Assembly: GCF_016741815.1 (NCBI RefSeq)
Contig: NZ_JAERRJ010000012.1
Coordinates: forward strand, 1 to 64,000
Direction: 5' to 3'
DNA from: Nocardia acididurans
GTDB lineage: Bacteria > Actinomycetota > Actinomycetes > Mycobacteriales > Mycobacteriaceae
Length of the DNA stretch: 64,000 nucleotides
Shown here in pieces: positions 1-8,335 of this stretch; positions within the stretch are counted from its first letter, which is position 1, and every line of letters begins with the position of its first letter. The translations under genes and the position numbers were made by a program. The notes under the pieces were generated by a model that was given only the letters and a program-made list of their open reading frames with translations, made no database searches and had not been told where the DNA came from.

Positions 1-960
1 GCCGGTCGCGTACATGTGGTGCGCCCACACGGCGATCGAGAGGGCCGCGATACCGAGCGTCGCGTAGACCAGGGTGGTGTAGCCGAAGATCGGCTTGCGC
101 GAGAACACCGGGTAGATCTCGGAGACGATGCCGAAGAACGGCAGCGCGATGATGTACACCTCGGGATGCCCGAAGAACCAGAACAAATGCTGGTAGAGCA
201 TCACACCACCGGATGCCGGGTCATAGATGTGACCACCGAGATGCCGGTCGTACGCGAGAGCCATCAACGCGGCGGTGAGCAGCGGGAAGGCAAGCAGCAC
301 AAGCACGCTCGTCACCAGGATGTTCCAGGTGAAGATCGGCATGCGGAACAGCGTCATACCCGGGCAGCGCAGGCAGACCACGGTGGTGATCATGTTGACG
401 CCACCGAGGATGGTGCCCAGACCCGAAACCGCGAGGCCCAGGATCCACAGGTCCGCGCCGACGCCCGGCGAGTGCACGATGTCGGACAGCGGGGTGTAGG
501 CGGTCCAGCCGAAGTCGGCCGCGCCGCCGGGGGTGATGAAGCCCGCGGTCGCCATGGTGCCGCCGAACAGGTACAGCCAGTAGCTGAACGCGTTCAGACG
601 CGGGAACGCTACGTCGGGCGCGCCGATCTGCAGCGGCAGAATGATATTCGCGAAGCCGAACACGATGGCCGTCGCGTAGAAGAGCAGCATGATCGTGCCG
701 TGCATGGTGAACAGCTGGTTGAACTGTTCGGGCGACAGGAACTGCATGCCCGGGCGCGCCAGCTCGGCACGCATGAGCAGGGCCATCAGGCCGCCGACCA
801 TGAAGAAGGACATGGCCGTCACCAGGTACATGACGCCGAGAACCTTCGGGTCCGTCGTCGTGACCATCTTGTAGATAAACGAACCCTTGGGACCCACGCG
901 CTGTGGGTAAGGCCGAGCCGCCTCCACTTGACGGACTGGCTGTGGCTCTACGGCAGTCAC
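1..960 (-). CDS. ctaD: Cytochrome c oxidase subunit I, 3'-truncated by window edge
   Basis: This is the catalytic heme-copper subunit of the aa3-type cytochrome c oxidase, which reduces oxygen to water and pumps protons in the cytoplasmic membrane. About 320 N-terminal residues are present out of the usual 560-590. Visible family motifs are the early helix with the low-spin heme ligand (FTMHGTIMLLF), FGHPEVY (Cu-B histidine and the tyrosine cross-linked to it) and, at the very window edge, AVWAHHMY with the Cu-B His pair. The start is GTG at 960, preceded by an AGGAGG-type ribosome site at 962-969. It is divergent from the iron-binding lipoprotein gene, the same arrangement as ctaD/fecB in mycobacteria. 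The remaining helices lie outside the window. Confidence 0.97.
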   Translation of the reverse strand, partial: MTAVEPQPVRQVEAARPYPQRVGPKGSFIYKMVTTTDPKVLGVMYLVTAMSFFMVGGLMALLMRAELARPGMQFLSPEQFNQLFTMHGTIMLLFYATAIVFGFANIILPLQIGAPDVAFPRLNAFSYWLYLFGGTMATAGFITPGGAADFGWTAYTPLSDIVHSPGVGADLWILGLAVSGLGTILGGVNMITTVVCLRCPGMTLFRMPIFTWNILVTSVLVLLAFPLLTAALMALAYDRHLGGHIYDPASGGVMLYQHLFWFFGHPEVYIIALPFFGIVSEIYPVFSRKPIFGYTTLVYATLGIAALSIAVWAHHMYATG

Positions 961-1147
961 AAATCCTCCTGATCAGGCCTTCTGGTCGTTCGTACGCGGG
1001 GCTTCCGGCGTCCGGTTCGGCAGGCGCACGAACGACGGCGGGCTTAGCGCTTCATGGATCGTAAACCGTGCGCCCGACCGGGTCGCGGGCTGGTCCTACT
1101 CTGTGTCGTAATTGGGCGGTGGGACAGACGGCTGTACGCTGCCAGCC

Positions 1148-2245
1148 ATGCCGGTGCGCGAGTCCGCTTCTACCCGAATCACGTTCGCCTCCACCCGCAC
1201 CCCCGCGCGACGTTTGCGCACCTGGGGGGTGGTCCTGGCGGCGCTACCGGCGCTGCTGGTGACCGCCTGCGGCGGCGGTGATGACGCCGAGAGCTCGATT
1301 GTGAAGACCACCACCAATATCGCCGGTGCGGGCGTGGTGGGGCTGGAACGTGATACGCGCCAGGCGTGCGCGCTGCCGAGCACGGCCGATCCGGGCTCCG
1401 GTGCGACACGGTCGATCACACATGCGGCGGGTACCTCGGAGGTGCCGAGCGATCCGAAACGGATTGTGGTGCTGTCCACTCCGGCGCTGGACGCCGCCTG
1501 CACGCTGGGCCTGTGGGAGCGAGTCGTCGGCGCGGCGACCATCTCCGGGCCGACCGCGCAGCCGTCCTATCTGGGCTTCGGCATCTCGGAAATTCCGGGC
1601 GTCGGCGCGGTCGCCGCACCCGATCCCGCCAAGATCGCCGAACTGAAGCCGGACGTGATCATCGGCTCCGGCGCGGACGGCAACCTCTACGACCAGTTGC
1701 GCGGCATCGCCCCCACCGTGCTGGTGGGCAGCGAGAACGGCTGGCAGGCCGAATTCACCGCCATCGCAACGGCGCTGGGCCGCAAGAACGCCGCCACCCA
1801 GGCCCTCGAGGACTACCGCACCCTGGCCCGCGATATCGGCAACCAGGTCGCCGCCAACCTCACCCAGGCCTCGGTCCTGCGCTTCGACGCCGACGCCATC
1901 CAGGTGCAGGGCGGCAACACCTTCGCCGGACTGGTCCTCGGCGACGCCGGCGTCCAGCGCCCGCAGCCGCAGCGCGCCGACTCCTACGACGTGACGAGCC
2001 TGAGCACCCAGGCCGACCGCGACAAGGTCGACGGCGACATCATCTTCGTCATGTTCAACGGCCCCGACGGCCGGGAGTACGGCGAATCCACCCTGCGCGG
2101 AGACGATTTCAAGGAACTCGGCGCCTCCGTGGACAAGCGCGTGTTCGCCGTCGAGGACACCATCTGGCACGGCTCCGGCGTCACCGCCGCCCGCGCCCTG
2201 CTCACCGACATCCGCGGCACCCTCAACGGCTATGTGACGGACTAG
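1148..2245 (+). CDS. fecB: Iron-siderophore ABC transporter substrate-binding lipoprotein (FecB-like)
   Basis: This 365-residue exported lipoprotein belongs to the periplasmic-binding-protein family that binds ferric siderophores (FecB/FepB type). The N-terminus has basic residues, a hydrophobic stretch and a lipobox ending LLVTAC followed by a Gly-rich spacer. The mature part begins with DPKRIVVLS and has the bilobal family's TLGLWERVVG and AELKPDVIIGSG segments. The start is ATG 1148; an upstream in-frame start would only lengthen the leader before the signal sequence. No permease or ATPase is adjacent, so it must act with components encoded elsewhere. Position next to ctaD and near nrdF2 matches fecB (Rv3044) of M. 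tuberculosis. The exact ligand cannot be read from the sequence. Confidence 0.9.
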   Translation: MPVRESASTRITFASTRTPARRLRTWGVVLAALPALLVTACGGGDDAESSIVKTTTNIAGAGVVGLERDTRQACALPSTADPGSGATRSITHAAGTSEVPSDPKRIVVLSTPALDAACTLGLWERVVGAATISGPTAQPSYLGFGISEIPGVGAVAAPDPAKIAELKPDVIIGSGADGNLYDQLRGIAPTVLVGSENGWQAEFTAIATALGRKNAATQALEDYRTLARDIGNQVAANLTQASVLRFDADAIQVQGGNTFAGLVLGDAGVQRPQPQRADSYDVTSLSTQADRDKVDGDIIFVMFNGPDGREYGESTLRGDDFKELGASVDKRVFAVEDTIWHGSGVTAARALLTDIRGTLNGYVTD

Positions 2246-2272
2246 TTTTCACTGGCCTGCCTGTAGAACACC

Positions 2273-2304
2273 AACGGCCCGCTCCGGATTCGGAGCGGGC
2301 CGTT
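2273..2304. terminator. Bidirectional terminator between fecB and nrdF2
   Basis: A perfect 14-bp inverted repeat (arms 2273-2286 and 2291-2304, loop GATT) sits between two convergent genes. It lacks a long T-tract, as is usual for actinobacterial terminators. Confidence 0.85.
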
Positions 2305-2323
2305 CGCATGTCGTTCCAGGAAC

Positions 2324-3316
2324 TCAGAACTCCCAGTCCTCGTCCTCGGTGTTGACGGCCTTGCCGATGACGTAGCTCGAGCCCGAGCCGGAGAAGAAGT
2401 CGTGGTTCTCGTCGGCGTTCGGGGACAGGGCCGACAGGATCGCCGGGTTCACGTCGCACTCGTCCTTGGGGAACAGACCCTCGTAGCCGAGGTTCATCAG
2501 CGCCTTGTTGGCGTTGTAGCGCAGGAACTTCTTGACGTCCTCGGTGAGGCCGACCTCGTCGTAGAGGTCCTGGGTGTACTCGACCTCGTTCTCGTACAGC
2601 TCGAACAGCAGCTCGAAGGTGTAGGACTTGAGCTCTTCGCGCTCGGCCTCGGAGACGAGCTCGAGGCCCTTCTGGTACTTGTAGCCGATGTAGTAGCCGT
2701 GCACGGCCTCGTCGCGGATGATCAGGCGGATCATGTCGGCGGTGTTGGTGAGCTTGGCCCGCGAGGACCAGTGCATCGGCAGGTAGAAGCCGGAGTAGAA
2801 GAGGAACGACTCCAGCAGGGTGGAGGCCACCTTGCGCTTGAGCGGGTCCTCGCCGTTGTAGTACTCGAGCACGATCTCGGCCTTGCGCTGCAGGTTCCGG
2901 TTCTCCTCGGACCAGCGGAAGGCTTCGTCGATCTCACGGCTGGAGCACAGCGTGGAGAAGATCTGGCTGTAGCTCTTGGCGTGCACCGACTCCATGAACG
3001 CGATATTGGTGAGCACCGCTTCCTCGTGCGGAGTCAGCGCGTCGGGGATGAGGCTGACCGCGCCGACCGTGCCCTGGATGGTGTCGAGCAGCGTGAGGCC
3101 GGTGAACACCCGCATGGTCAGCTGCTTCTCATTGGGAGTCAGCGTGCCCCAGGACGGGATGTCGTTGGAGACCGGGACCTTTTCCGGCAACCAGAAGTTG
3201 CCGGTGAGCCGATCCCAGACCTCGGCATCCTTGTCGTCCTGCACGCGGTTCCAGTTGATCGCTGAAACGCGGTCGATCACCTTCGTTACACGCATGGTCG
3301 TGTGGTCCACGGTCAT
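2324..3316 (-). CDS. nrdF2: Class Ib ribonucleoside-diphosphate reductase beta subunit
   Basis: This is the radical-generating subunit of the aerobic class Ib ribonucleotide reductase, which supplies dNTPs together with NrdE. At 330 residues it is nearly colinear with mycobacterial NrdF2. The dimetal ligands are visible as D78, E109, H112, E169, E203 and H206, with radical tyrosine Y116 in VHAKSYSQIF. The C-terminus ends EDEDWEF, the tail that docks on NrdE. The ATG at 3316 abuts a GAGAGG sequence, so the in-frame GTG at 3310 or the ATG at 3295 may be the real start. It is separated from nrdHIE by about 8 kb, as in mycobacteria, and both loci carry paired NrdR-like boxes. Confidence 0.97.
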   Translation of the reverse strand: MTVDHTTMRVTKVIDRVSAINWNRVQDDKDAEVWDRLTGNFWLPEKVPVSNDIPSWGTLTPNEKQLTMRVFTGLTLLDTIQGTVGAVSLIPDALTPHEEAVLTNIAFMESVHAKSYSQIFSTLCSSREIDEAFRWSEENRNLQRKAEIVLEYYNGEDPLKRKVASTLLESFLFYSGFYLPMHWSSRAKLTNTADMIRLIIRDEAVHGYYIGYKYQKGLELVSEAEREELKSYTFELLFELYENEVEYTQDLYDEVGLTEDVKKFLRYNANKALMNLGYEGLFPKDECDVNPAILSALSPNADENHDFFSGSGSSYVIGKAVNTEDEDWEF

Positions 3317-3347
3317 CCTCTCGGCTCACCCCATCCTCGTGCCCAGA

Positions 3348-3395
3348 ACACTACTACTGGTAGGTGACATCCTCGTGCAGGACAACATGTTGTGT
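3348..3395 (-). promoter_or_regulatory. Paired NrdR-like boxes upstream of nrdF2
   Basis: Two 16-bp elements lie at 3348-3363 and 3380-3395, starts 32 bp apart (three helical turns). The distal one contains the perfect 12-bp palindrome ACAACATGTTGT and matches the general NrdR consensus at about 12 of 16 positions. The proximal one is weaker, about 10 of 16. The proximal box is about 32 bp upstream of the annotated start, so repressor binding would overlap the promoter. Assignment to NrdR is inference from consensus and context. Confidence 0.7.
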
Positions 3396-3485
3396 CCTCG
3401 CGCTGTGCAGGGAGAATGCCGGAAATCGTGCCGACGGGCACGCCGCACGCAGGAAAACTACAGCGGTGGAATTTGTCACAGCAGA

Positions 3486-3512
3486 GCGGGGCGGTGGATC
3501 ACACCGCCCCGC
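3486..3512 (-). terminator. Terminator downstream of mgtE
   Basis: A perfect 11-bp GC-rich stem (arms 3486-3496 and 3502-3512, loop GATCA) lies about 20 bp past the mgtE stop codon. Confidence 0.8.
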
Positions 3513-3533
3513 GCAGGGTTTGCCAATTGGATG

Positions 3534-4970
3534 CTAGATGCCGAGCACCAGCTTCGCCGTCATGAAGTAGATGATCAGGCCGGTCGCGTCGACCAGCGTG
3601 GTGACCATGGGCGCGGAGATGACCGCCGGATCGATGCGCAGCTTCTTGGCCAGCAGCGGCATGGTGCCGCCGATGGTGGCCGCCCAGCCGCAGATGAGCA
3701 CCAGCGTGATCGCCACCACCACAGCGATTTTCATGCCCACGAAGACCGCGCCGATCACCATGCCGACCGCCGCCAGCATGGTGCCCAGCAGCAGGCCCAC
3801 CCGGCATTCGCGCCAGACCACCTTGAACAGATCCGAGACCCGGACCTCGCCGACGGCCAGGGCGCGCACACACGAAGTCGCCGCCTGCGCACCGGCATTG
3901 CCGCCCGCGCCGATCAGCAGCGGGATGAACAGGGCCAGGTGCGCGGCCTGCTCGAGCGTCGGCTCGAAGAAGTCGGTGACCGTCACCGTCAGCGTCGCCG
4001 CGACCAGCAGCAGGGTCAGCCACATGGCCCGGTAGCGCGCCAGCTGGAACACCCCGGCCGCCATGTAGTGGCCCGCCCATGGCGTCGTACCCGCCTGGCG
4101 CGCAACGTCTTCCGAGTCGGCGGCCTCGATGACCTCCACCGCGTCGTCGATGGTGAGCAGGCCGACGAGGCGGTCCTCGCTGTCCACCACGGGCAGGTTG
4201 ATCAGGTTGGCGCCCTGCATGAGTCGCGCCGCCTTCTCCGCGGAATCGGTGGCGCGCACGAACATCGGCTCGGATTCGACCAGATCGGCGATCATGGCGT
4301 CCGGGGAGCTGAGCACGATATCGCGCAGTTCGACCACGCCGATGAGACGACGGCCCGCATCGACAACCGGCAGGGTGTAGACGGTTTCGGCGTTGGCGCC
4401 CTTGGTGCGCACCATCTGCAGCGCCTGCGCGACCGGCAGATTACGCGGCAGCGCAACGACTTCCGGCGTCATGTAGAGGCCGACCGAACCCTCCGGGTAG
4501 CCCAGCAGGGCGGCGGTCATCTTCCGTTCACGCGGACTCAGCCCGGCCAGCACCTTCTTGGCAACCTTGGCGGGAGCTTCGCGCAGCATGCGGGCGCGAT
4601 CGTCGGGATCCATCTCCTCGACGAGCTCGCGGAAGCTCTGATCACGCAGACCGTGCAGGATCTGCTGCTGATCGACGGGCTCCAGCTCCTCGAAGACGTC
4701 GAGGGCGCGGTCCTTGTCCAGCAGGCGGAAGGCCATGCCCGCCGAGACGGCGTCCATCCGCGCGAGCTGATCGGCGATGACATGCGGCGGATGGTTGTCC
4801 AGCCACTCCAGGGTGGCGGCCACATGATGGCAGTCGGCGATGTCGCGCAGCGAATCCGCCTGTGCGCGAAGGGAATCGCGCACAGGATCGGTGAGCACGG
4901 TGGTGTCGTTCGCGGGCAGGGCCGGGCGAACAGGCAACGTCGAAACGACGGGCAGATCGGTCTGCGTCAT
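3534..4970 (-). CDS. mgtE: MgtE-family magnesium channel
   Basis: This is a homodimeric Mg2+-gated Mg2+ channel in the cytoplasmic membrane, 478 residues. The layout is an acidic/alpha-helical MgtE N domain (about 40-165), tandem CBS domains (about 170-295) that sense cytosolic magnesium, a plug helix, and five transmembrane helices from about 320 to the C-terminus. The pore region shows the family motif PLLIGAGGNAGAQA, and the last helix carries the conserved DATGLIIYF segment. The start is ATG 4970 with only a weak ribosome site (GAGG), consistent with controlled or coupled translation. The gene stands alone, with a long leader holding a short upstream reading frame and a terminator downstream. 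It may also carry Co2+, as some homologues do. Confidence 0.95.
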   Translation of the reverse strand: MTQTDLPVVSTLPVRPALPANDTTVLTDPVRDSLRAQADSLRDIADCHHVAATLEWLDNHPPHVIADQLARMDAVSAGMAFRLLDKDRALDVFEELEPVDQQQILHGLRDQSFRELVEEMDPDDRARMLREAPAKVAKKVLAGLSPRERKMTAALLGYPEGSVGLYMTPEVVALPRNLPVAQALQMVRTKGANAETVYTLPVVDAGRRLIGVVELRDIVLSSPDAMIADLVESEPMFVRATDSAEKAARLMQGANLINLPVVDSEDRLVGLLTIDDAVEVIEAADSEDVARQAGTTPWAGHYMAAGVFQLARYRAMWLTLLLVAATLTVTVTDFFEPTLEQAAHLALFIPLLIGAGGNAGAQAATSCVRALAVGEVRVSDLFKVVWRECRVGLLLGTMLAAVGMVIGAVFVGMKIAVVVAITLVLICGWAATIGGTMPLLAKKLRIDPAVISAPMVTTLVDATGLIIYFMTAKLVLGI

Positions 4971-5065
4971 GGCGGAACCTCAGCCGGAACGGCGAGTCAG
5001 GGGTGAACGGATGGAAGCACCAGGTCACACCGCGAGGCACCGACCCCGCTGCCGCACAGAAATAC

Positions 5066-5122
5066 TCAGCAGAACGAGAGGACGGCGCCGCGCGGCCTTC
5101 GACTGGGGGGTTCGCTACGCAT
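5066..5122 (-). CDS. Putative 18-residue leader peptide (uORF) of mgtE
   Basis: On the mgtE strand, 95 bases before its start, an ATG at 5122 is preceded by a perfect AGGAGG (5131-5136) with 8-base spacing. It opens a 19-codon frame reading MRSEPPSRRPRGAVLSFC then TGA. The ribosome site is much better than that of mgtE itself. The peptide has the acidic-Pro/Pro-Pro/Arg-rich character known from leader peptides such as Salmonella MgtL, where ribosomes stall or detach at low Mg2+. Sequence shows the frame and ribosome site directly; a regulatory role is inference. It is too short for routine gene calling. Confidence 0.6.
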   Translation of the reverse strand: MRSEPPSRRPRGAVLSFC

Positions 5123-5437
5123 GCAACCCACCTCCTCGAAGCCGTCGTGCACCGATAACGTTCACCCGCCACGCGGCGGGCACAAACACAAAAAGTGTCC
5201 TCGTGCAGGATACATGCCACTGTAGAAACACGCCCATCGGCCCCGGCGTGTGCCCCGCGCCACGCCGTCGCAACGAACTTCCGGCAACCTCTCGACCCGC
5301 CCACCCCTCACATGAGAAGGTCGACCGGACGGCGAATGAACGTCGAGCCTCCGGCCCATCATTTTCCGATAATTTCGGGGTCACGGCCCGGTCGCAGGCA
5401 TTGGGCACATGACCGGGATGCCTTACGCTCTGCCTCC
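5123..5437. promoter_or_regulatory. Shared upstream region of mgtE and the two-component genes; mgtE leader
   Basis: No gene is seen here apart from the short leader frame just downstream on the minus strand. On the mgtE strand it holds, in transcription order, an imperfect hairpin around TCCTCGTGCAGGA (5198-5210) followed by a run of five T, then a compact hairpin (arms 5165-5170 and 5175-5180, loop ACGC), then the AGGAGG of the leader peptide. The hairpin with T-run could be an attenuator. I could not find the conserved core of an M-box magnesium riboswitch. The right part must contain the promoter of the response-regulator gene. Confidence 0.45.
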
Positions 5438-6103
5438 GTGCGTGTATTGGTTCTCGAGGATGACCAGCAACTTTGCCGTGAGGTCACCGATGGTTTGCGT
5501 TCGGCCGGGTTCGCGGTGGACCTTGCGCACGACATCGCCGACGCCGACTTCAAAATCGCCATCAACAAGTACGACTGCCTGGTCGTGGACCGCGGACTGC
5601 CCGACGGCGACGGGCTCGACCTGGTAGCGGGCGCCCGGCGCGCCGGGCACACCGTGCCCGCGCTGATTCTCACCGGCCGCGACGGGCTCCACGATCGGCT
5701 CGACGGATTCGAGCAGGGCGCCGACGACTACCTGACCAAACCGTTCGCGCTACCCGAACTCGTGATGCGGGTACGGGCGCTGTGCCGCCGGCAGCAGCAG
5801 CCCACCGCGTCGCGAATGGCGTTGGGCGACATCGACATCGATCTCATGCGGCGGCGCGTCTCGCGCGGCGGCATCATGTTGACGCTCACGCCCAAGGAAT
5901 TCGCGGTGCTCGAACTCATCGCCACCCGGCGCGGACAGGTGGTGTCGCGCACCGACCTCATCGAATGCTGCTGGGACGAAATGGCCGAGCCCGCATCGAA
6001 TGTCGTGGACGCCGTGGTCGCCAAGCTGCGGCGCAAACTCGGTGAACCCTGTGTGATCGAGACCGTGCGCGGCACGGGATTCGTCATCGCGGAGGCCGTG
6101 TGA
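5438..6103 (+). CDS. OmpR/PhoB-family response regulator
   Basis: This 221-residue transcription factor has an N-terminal receiver domain and a C-terminal winged-helix DNA-binding domain. Receiver landmarks are the acidic pair at E7-D9, phospho-acceptor D51 (CLVVDRGLPDGDG), T79 and K101 (YLTKPF). The output domain includes LTPKEFAVLELIATRRGQVVS and ends with ETVRGTGFVI. The start is GTG 5438, chosen because the receiver fold begins there (VRVLVLEDD); longer frames upstream have no family match. It overlaps the histidine kinase gene by four bases (GTGA), so the two are translationally coupled. The signal and target genes are unknown. Confidence 0.94.
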   Translation: MRVLVLEDDQQLCREVTDGLRSAGFAVDLAHDIADADFKIAINKYDCLVVDRGLPDGDGLDLVAGARRAGHTVPALILTGRDGLHDRLDGFEQGADDYLTKPFALPELVMRVRALCRRQQQPTASRMALGDIDIDLMRRRVSRGGIMLTLTPKEFAVLELIATRRGQVVSRTDLIECCWDEMAEPASNVVDAVVAKLRRKLGEPCVIETVRGTGFVIAEAV

Positions 6104-7404
6104 GTTCACATCGCGCCCCCACCGTCGCCCGGCTGCGGCACGCCCGCTGGCTGATGACCGGCATGGTCACCGTGATCACCGCGACCGTCGTGGTGGCGCT
6201 CGGATACGTCACCGCGTCACTCGACGAGAAGACGCGGACCCAGACCGTGGACCTGCGGGTCGAGAAGGTCGCGGGCGGGCTGGCGCGGGCCGTCCAGCAC
6301 GACGGCAACGGGGTCCTCGACCTCACCACCATTACCGAGGACTCCCTGGCCCTCGGCAGCACCGCCGTGGTGGTCGCCGTGCGCCTGCCCGGAGAACCCT
6401 GGAAGCAGGTGCACACCTTCGAACGTTCGCTCATGCCGAGCGACACCGAAATAGCCACGCTCGCAACACAAGCCGAAGACGATTCGGACGGCTTCCTCTA
6501 CGTGCCGCTGCTGCGCGACGCCACCGACATCACCGGCCGGGAGGTGCGCGTGGCGGGCGTCCCGGTGTACTGGACGGATTGGGACGCCGTCGTCATGATC
6601 CTGGCCGCCGACGAGCGCATGGAGGATCCGCAGGATCACACGAAACTGCTGTGGGCCTTGGGAATCGGGGGCGCGCTACTGGTCGCGCTGGCCACCGCCG
6701 CCGCCTACCTGATCTCCGGTCGCAGTCTCGCGCAGGCGCTGCGCATGCTCGACGAACACGAACAGTTCCTCGGCGACGCCGCCCACGAATTGCGCACTCC
6801 CCTCACGACTTTGAAGCTGCTCACCGAATCGCGGCCGAAACCCGAAGAGGTGGAACACACCCTGGCCGAGGCCCGCCGCCTCGCCGATCGGATGGCCCGC
6901 CTGGTCACCGGCCTGCTCGCCCGCGCCCGCCTGCAAGCCGGCATCGCCGAGCCCGAACGCATCATGCTGCGCCTGGACCAGCTCGCCGAAGCGGTCGCCG
7001 AGGAGTCCGACGACCCGCGCATCGTGGTGACCGCCCACCCCTCCGTCGTGGTCGGCGACCCCAGCCTGCTCAGCCTCGCCATCCGAAACATGTTGGAGAA
7101 CGGCCTGACTCACGGCGCGGTCAACCGTTCCGCACCGGTGGAGGTGCACGTCGCCGAGGGCCGCGTCAGCGTCCGCGACCACGGCCCCGGCGTCGACCCG
7201 GTCATGTCCGCCAGCCCGTTCAACCGCGGTGCGGCGGGCCGGACCGGCCGCAACGGCATCGGTCTGGCGCTCGTCGCCTGGGTGGCGCAGGCCCACGGCG
7301 GGAACGCCTCCATCGAACCGGCCGCGGGCGGCGGCACCATCGCCACCCTGTGGCTGCCACCGGCCGATATCACCATCGGCATGAACACACCCGCTCGCGT
7401 CTAG
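6100..7404 (+). CDS. Sensor histidine kinase, partner of the preceding regulator
   Basis: This is a 434-residue membrane sensor. TM1 (about 17-38) and TM2 (about 183-205) enclose a roughly 145-residue extracytoplasmic domain with no family I recognise. The cytoplasmic part has the H-box FLGDAAHELRTPLT with H229, N-box NMLENGLTH, G1 box DHGPGV and G2 box RNGIGLAL. A recognisable HAMP linker is very short or absent. The start is GTG 6100, overlapping the regulator's stop codon. It should autophosphorylate H229 and transfer to D51 of the upstream regulator. A Cys-free, acidic sensor domain gives no obvious ligand hint. Proximity to mgtE may be chance. Confidence 0.93.
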   Translation: MSSHRAPTVARLRHARWLMTGMVTVITATVVVALGYVTASLDEKTRTQTVDLRVEKVAGGLARAVQHDGNGVLDLTTITEDSLALGSTAVVVAVRLPGEPWKQVHTFERSLMPSDTEIATLATQAEDDSDGFLYVPLLRDATDITGREVRVAGVPVYWTDWDAVVMILAADERMEDPQDHTKLLWALGIGGALLVALATAAAYLISGRSLAQALRMLDEHEQFLGDAAHELRTPLTTLKLLTESRPKPEEVEHTLAEARRLADRMARLVTGLLARARLQAGIAEPERIMLRLDQLAEAVAEESDDPRIVVTAHPSVVVGDPSLLSLAIRNMLENGLTHGAVNRSAPVEVHVAEGRVSVRDHGPGVDPVMSASPFNRGAAGRTGRNGIGLALVAWVAQAHGGNASIEPAAGGGTIATLWLPPADITIGMNTPARV

Positions 7405-7508
7405 GGTCGCAAAGGTATTCGTAGTCGAACGCCGGCACCCCCTATCCTTTCGGCCGTGAAACGGCGGTTCGGCCCGCGTGATCCCGGCCCCTGTGCTGAG
7501 CTGGGATC

Positions 7509-8213
7509 GTGCAGCTGAAATCGCTGACCATGGTGCGCCACGGGGAAAGCACCGCCAACGCCGCGCTGGCCGTCGCGCAGCACGCCGGTGAGGCGGAATT
7601 CGACAGGAACACAAGGGATCCCGACACGCCCCTCTCCGAACTCGGCCGCGAACAGGCCGCAGCGGTGGGAGCCTGGCTGGCCGGGCAGCCCGTGCCCGAC
7701 ACCATCCTGACCTCCCCCTACGTCCGCGCCAGGCAGACCGCCGACATCGCCCTGCGATCCGCCGCGCACACCCCCCTCCCCGTCCCCACCCCGCCCTTCC
7801 CGCCGATCCGCCAGGACGAACGCCTGCGAGACCGCGAGAACGGACTCCTGCGCGGACTCACCGCCTCCGGCATCCAACAGCGATTCCCGATCGAGCACCG
7901 CGAACGAAATCGCCTGGGCCGCTTCTACTACCGCCCACCCGGCGGCGAATCCTGGACCGACGTAGCCCTGCGCCTGCGCACCCTGCTCCCCGAACTCGAA
8001 GGCCACGTCCTGGTCTTCGCCCACGACATCATCGTCGTCCTCACCCACTACATCCTCGCCAACCTCGACGAACCCACCATCCTCACCCTGGAATCCGCCA
8101 ACCGAGTCGCCAACGCCTCCGTAACCCGCTGGGATCGAACAGATTCCGGCCTACAACTGACCTCCTACAACAACACCTCCCACCTGACGAGTTCACCGAC
8201 ACCAGACATCTGA
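7509..8213 (+). CDS. Histidine phosphatase superfamily protein
   Basis: This 234-residue protein of the phosphoglycerate-mutase-like family has the catalytic RHG triplet near the N-terminus (MVRHGESTAN), a conserved SPYVRARQTADI arginine segment, and the second histidine in VFAHDII. The usual HG there is HD, seen in some subfamilies. Family members dephosphorylate small molecules or proteins; the substrate cannot be inferred. The start is GTG 7509, just before the first beta strand. It stands alone, about 100 bp after the kinase gene, and could be read through from it. The C-terminal 20 residues are Ser/Thr/Pro-rich. Confidence 0.85.
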   Translation: MQLKSLTMVRHGESTANAALAVAQHAGEAEFDRNTRDPDTPLSELGREQAAAVGAWLAGQPVPDTILTSPYVRARQTADIALRSAAHTPLPVPTPPFPPIRQDERLRDRENGLLRGLTASGIQQRFPIEHRERNRLGRFYYRPPGGESWTDVALRLRTLLPELEGHVLVFAHDIIVVLTHYILANLDEPTILTLESANRVANASVTRWDRTDSGLQLTSYNNTSHLTSSPTPDI

Positions 8214-8335
8214 AAACAATCAGCGAGAGGACCGCTATCCGAGGGTTCGTTCACCGCGGCGCGAGCCCTGCGCAATGCCCTCGCTCACCTGCCCCACGAC
8301 ATCGCGGTCCGCGCCCTGCCCGACGAATTCCGTGG

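Noticed and set aside
2976..5006. A 676-residue plus-strand frame opposite nrdF2 and mgtE
   Set aside because: It is His/Arg/Gly/Asp-rich antisense translation covering two certain genes on the other strand.
4971..5230. M-box magnesium riboswitch ahead of mgtE
   Set aside because: The conserved M-box core words could not be found on the mgtE strand; the leader peptide explains the long leader better.
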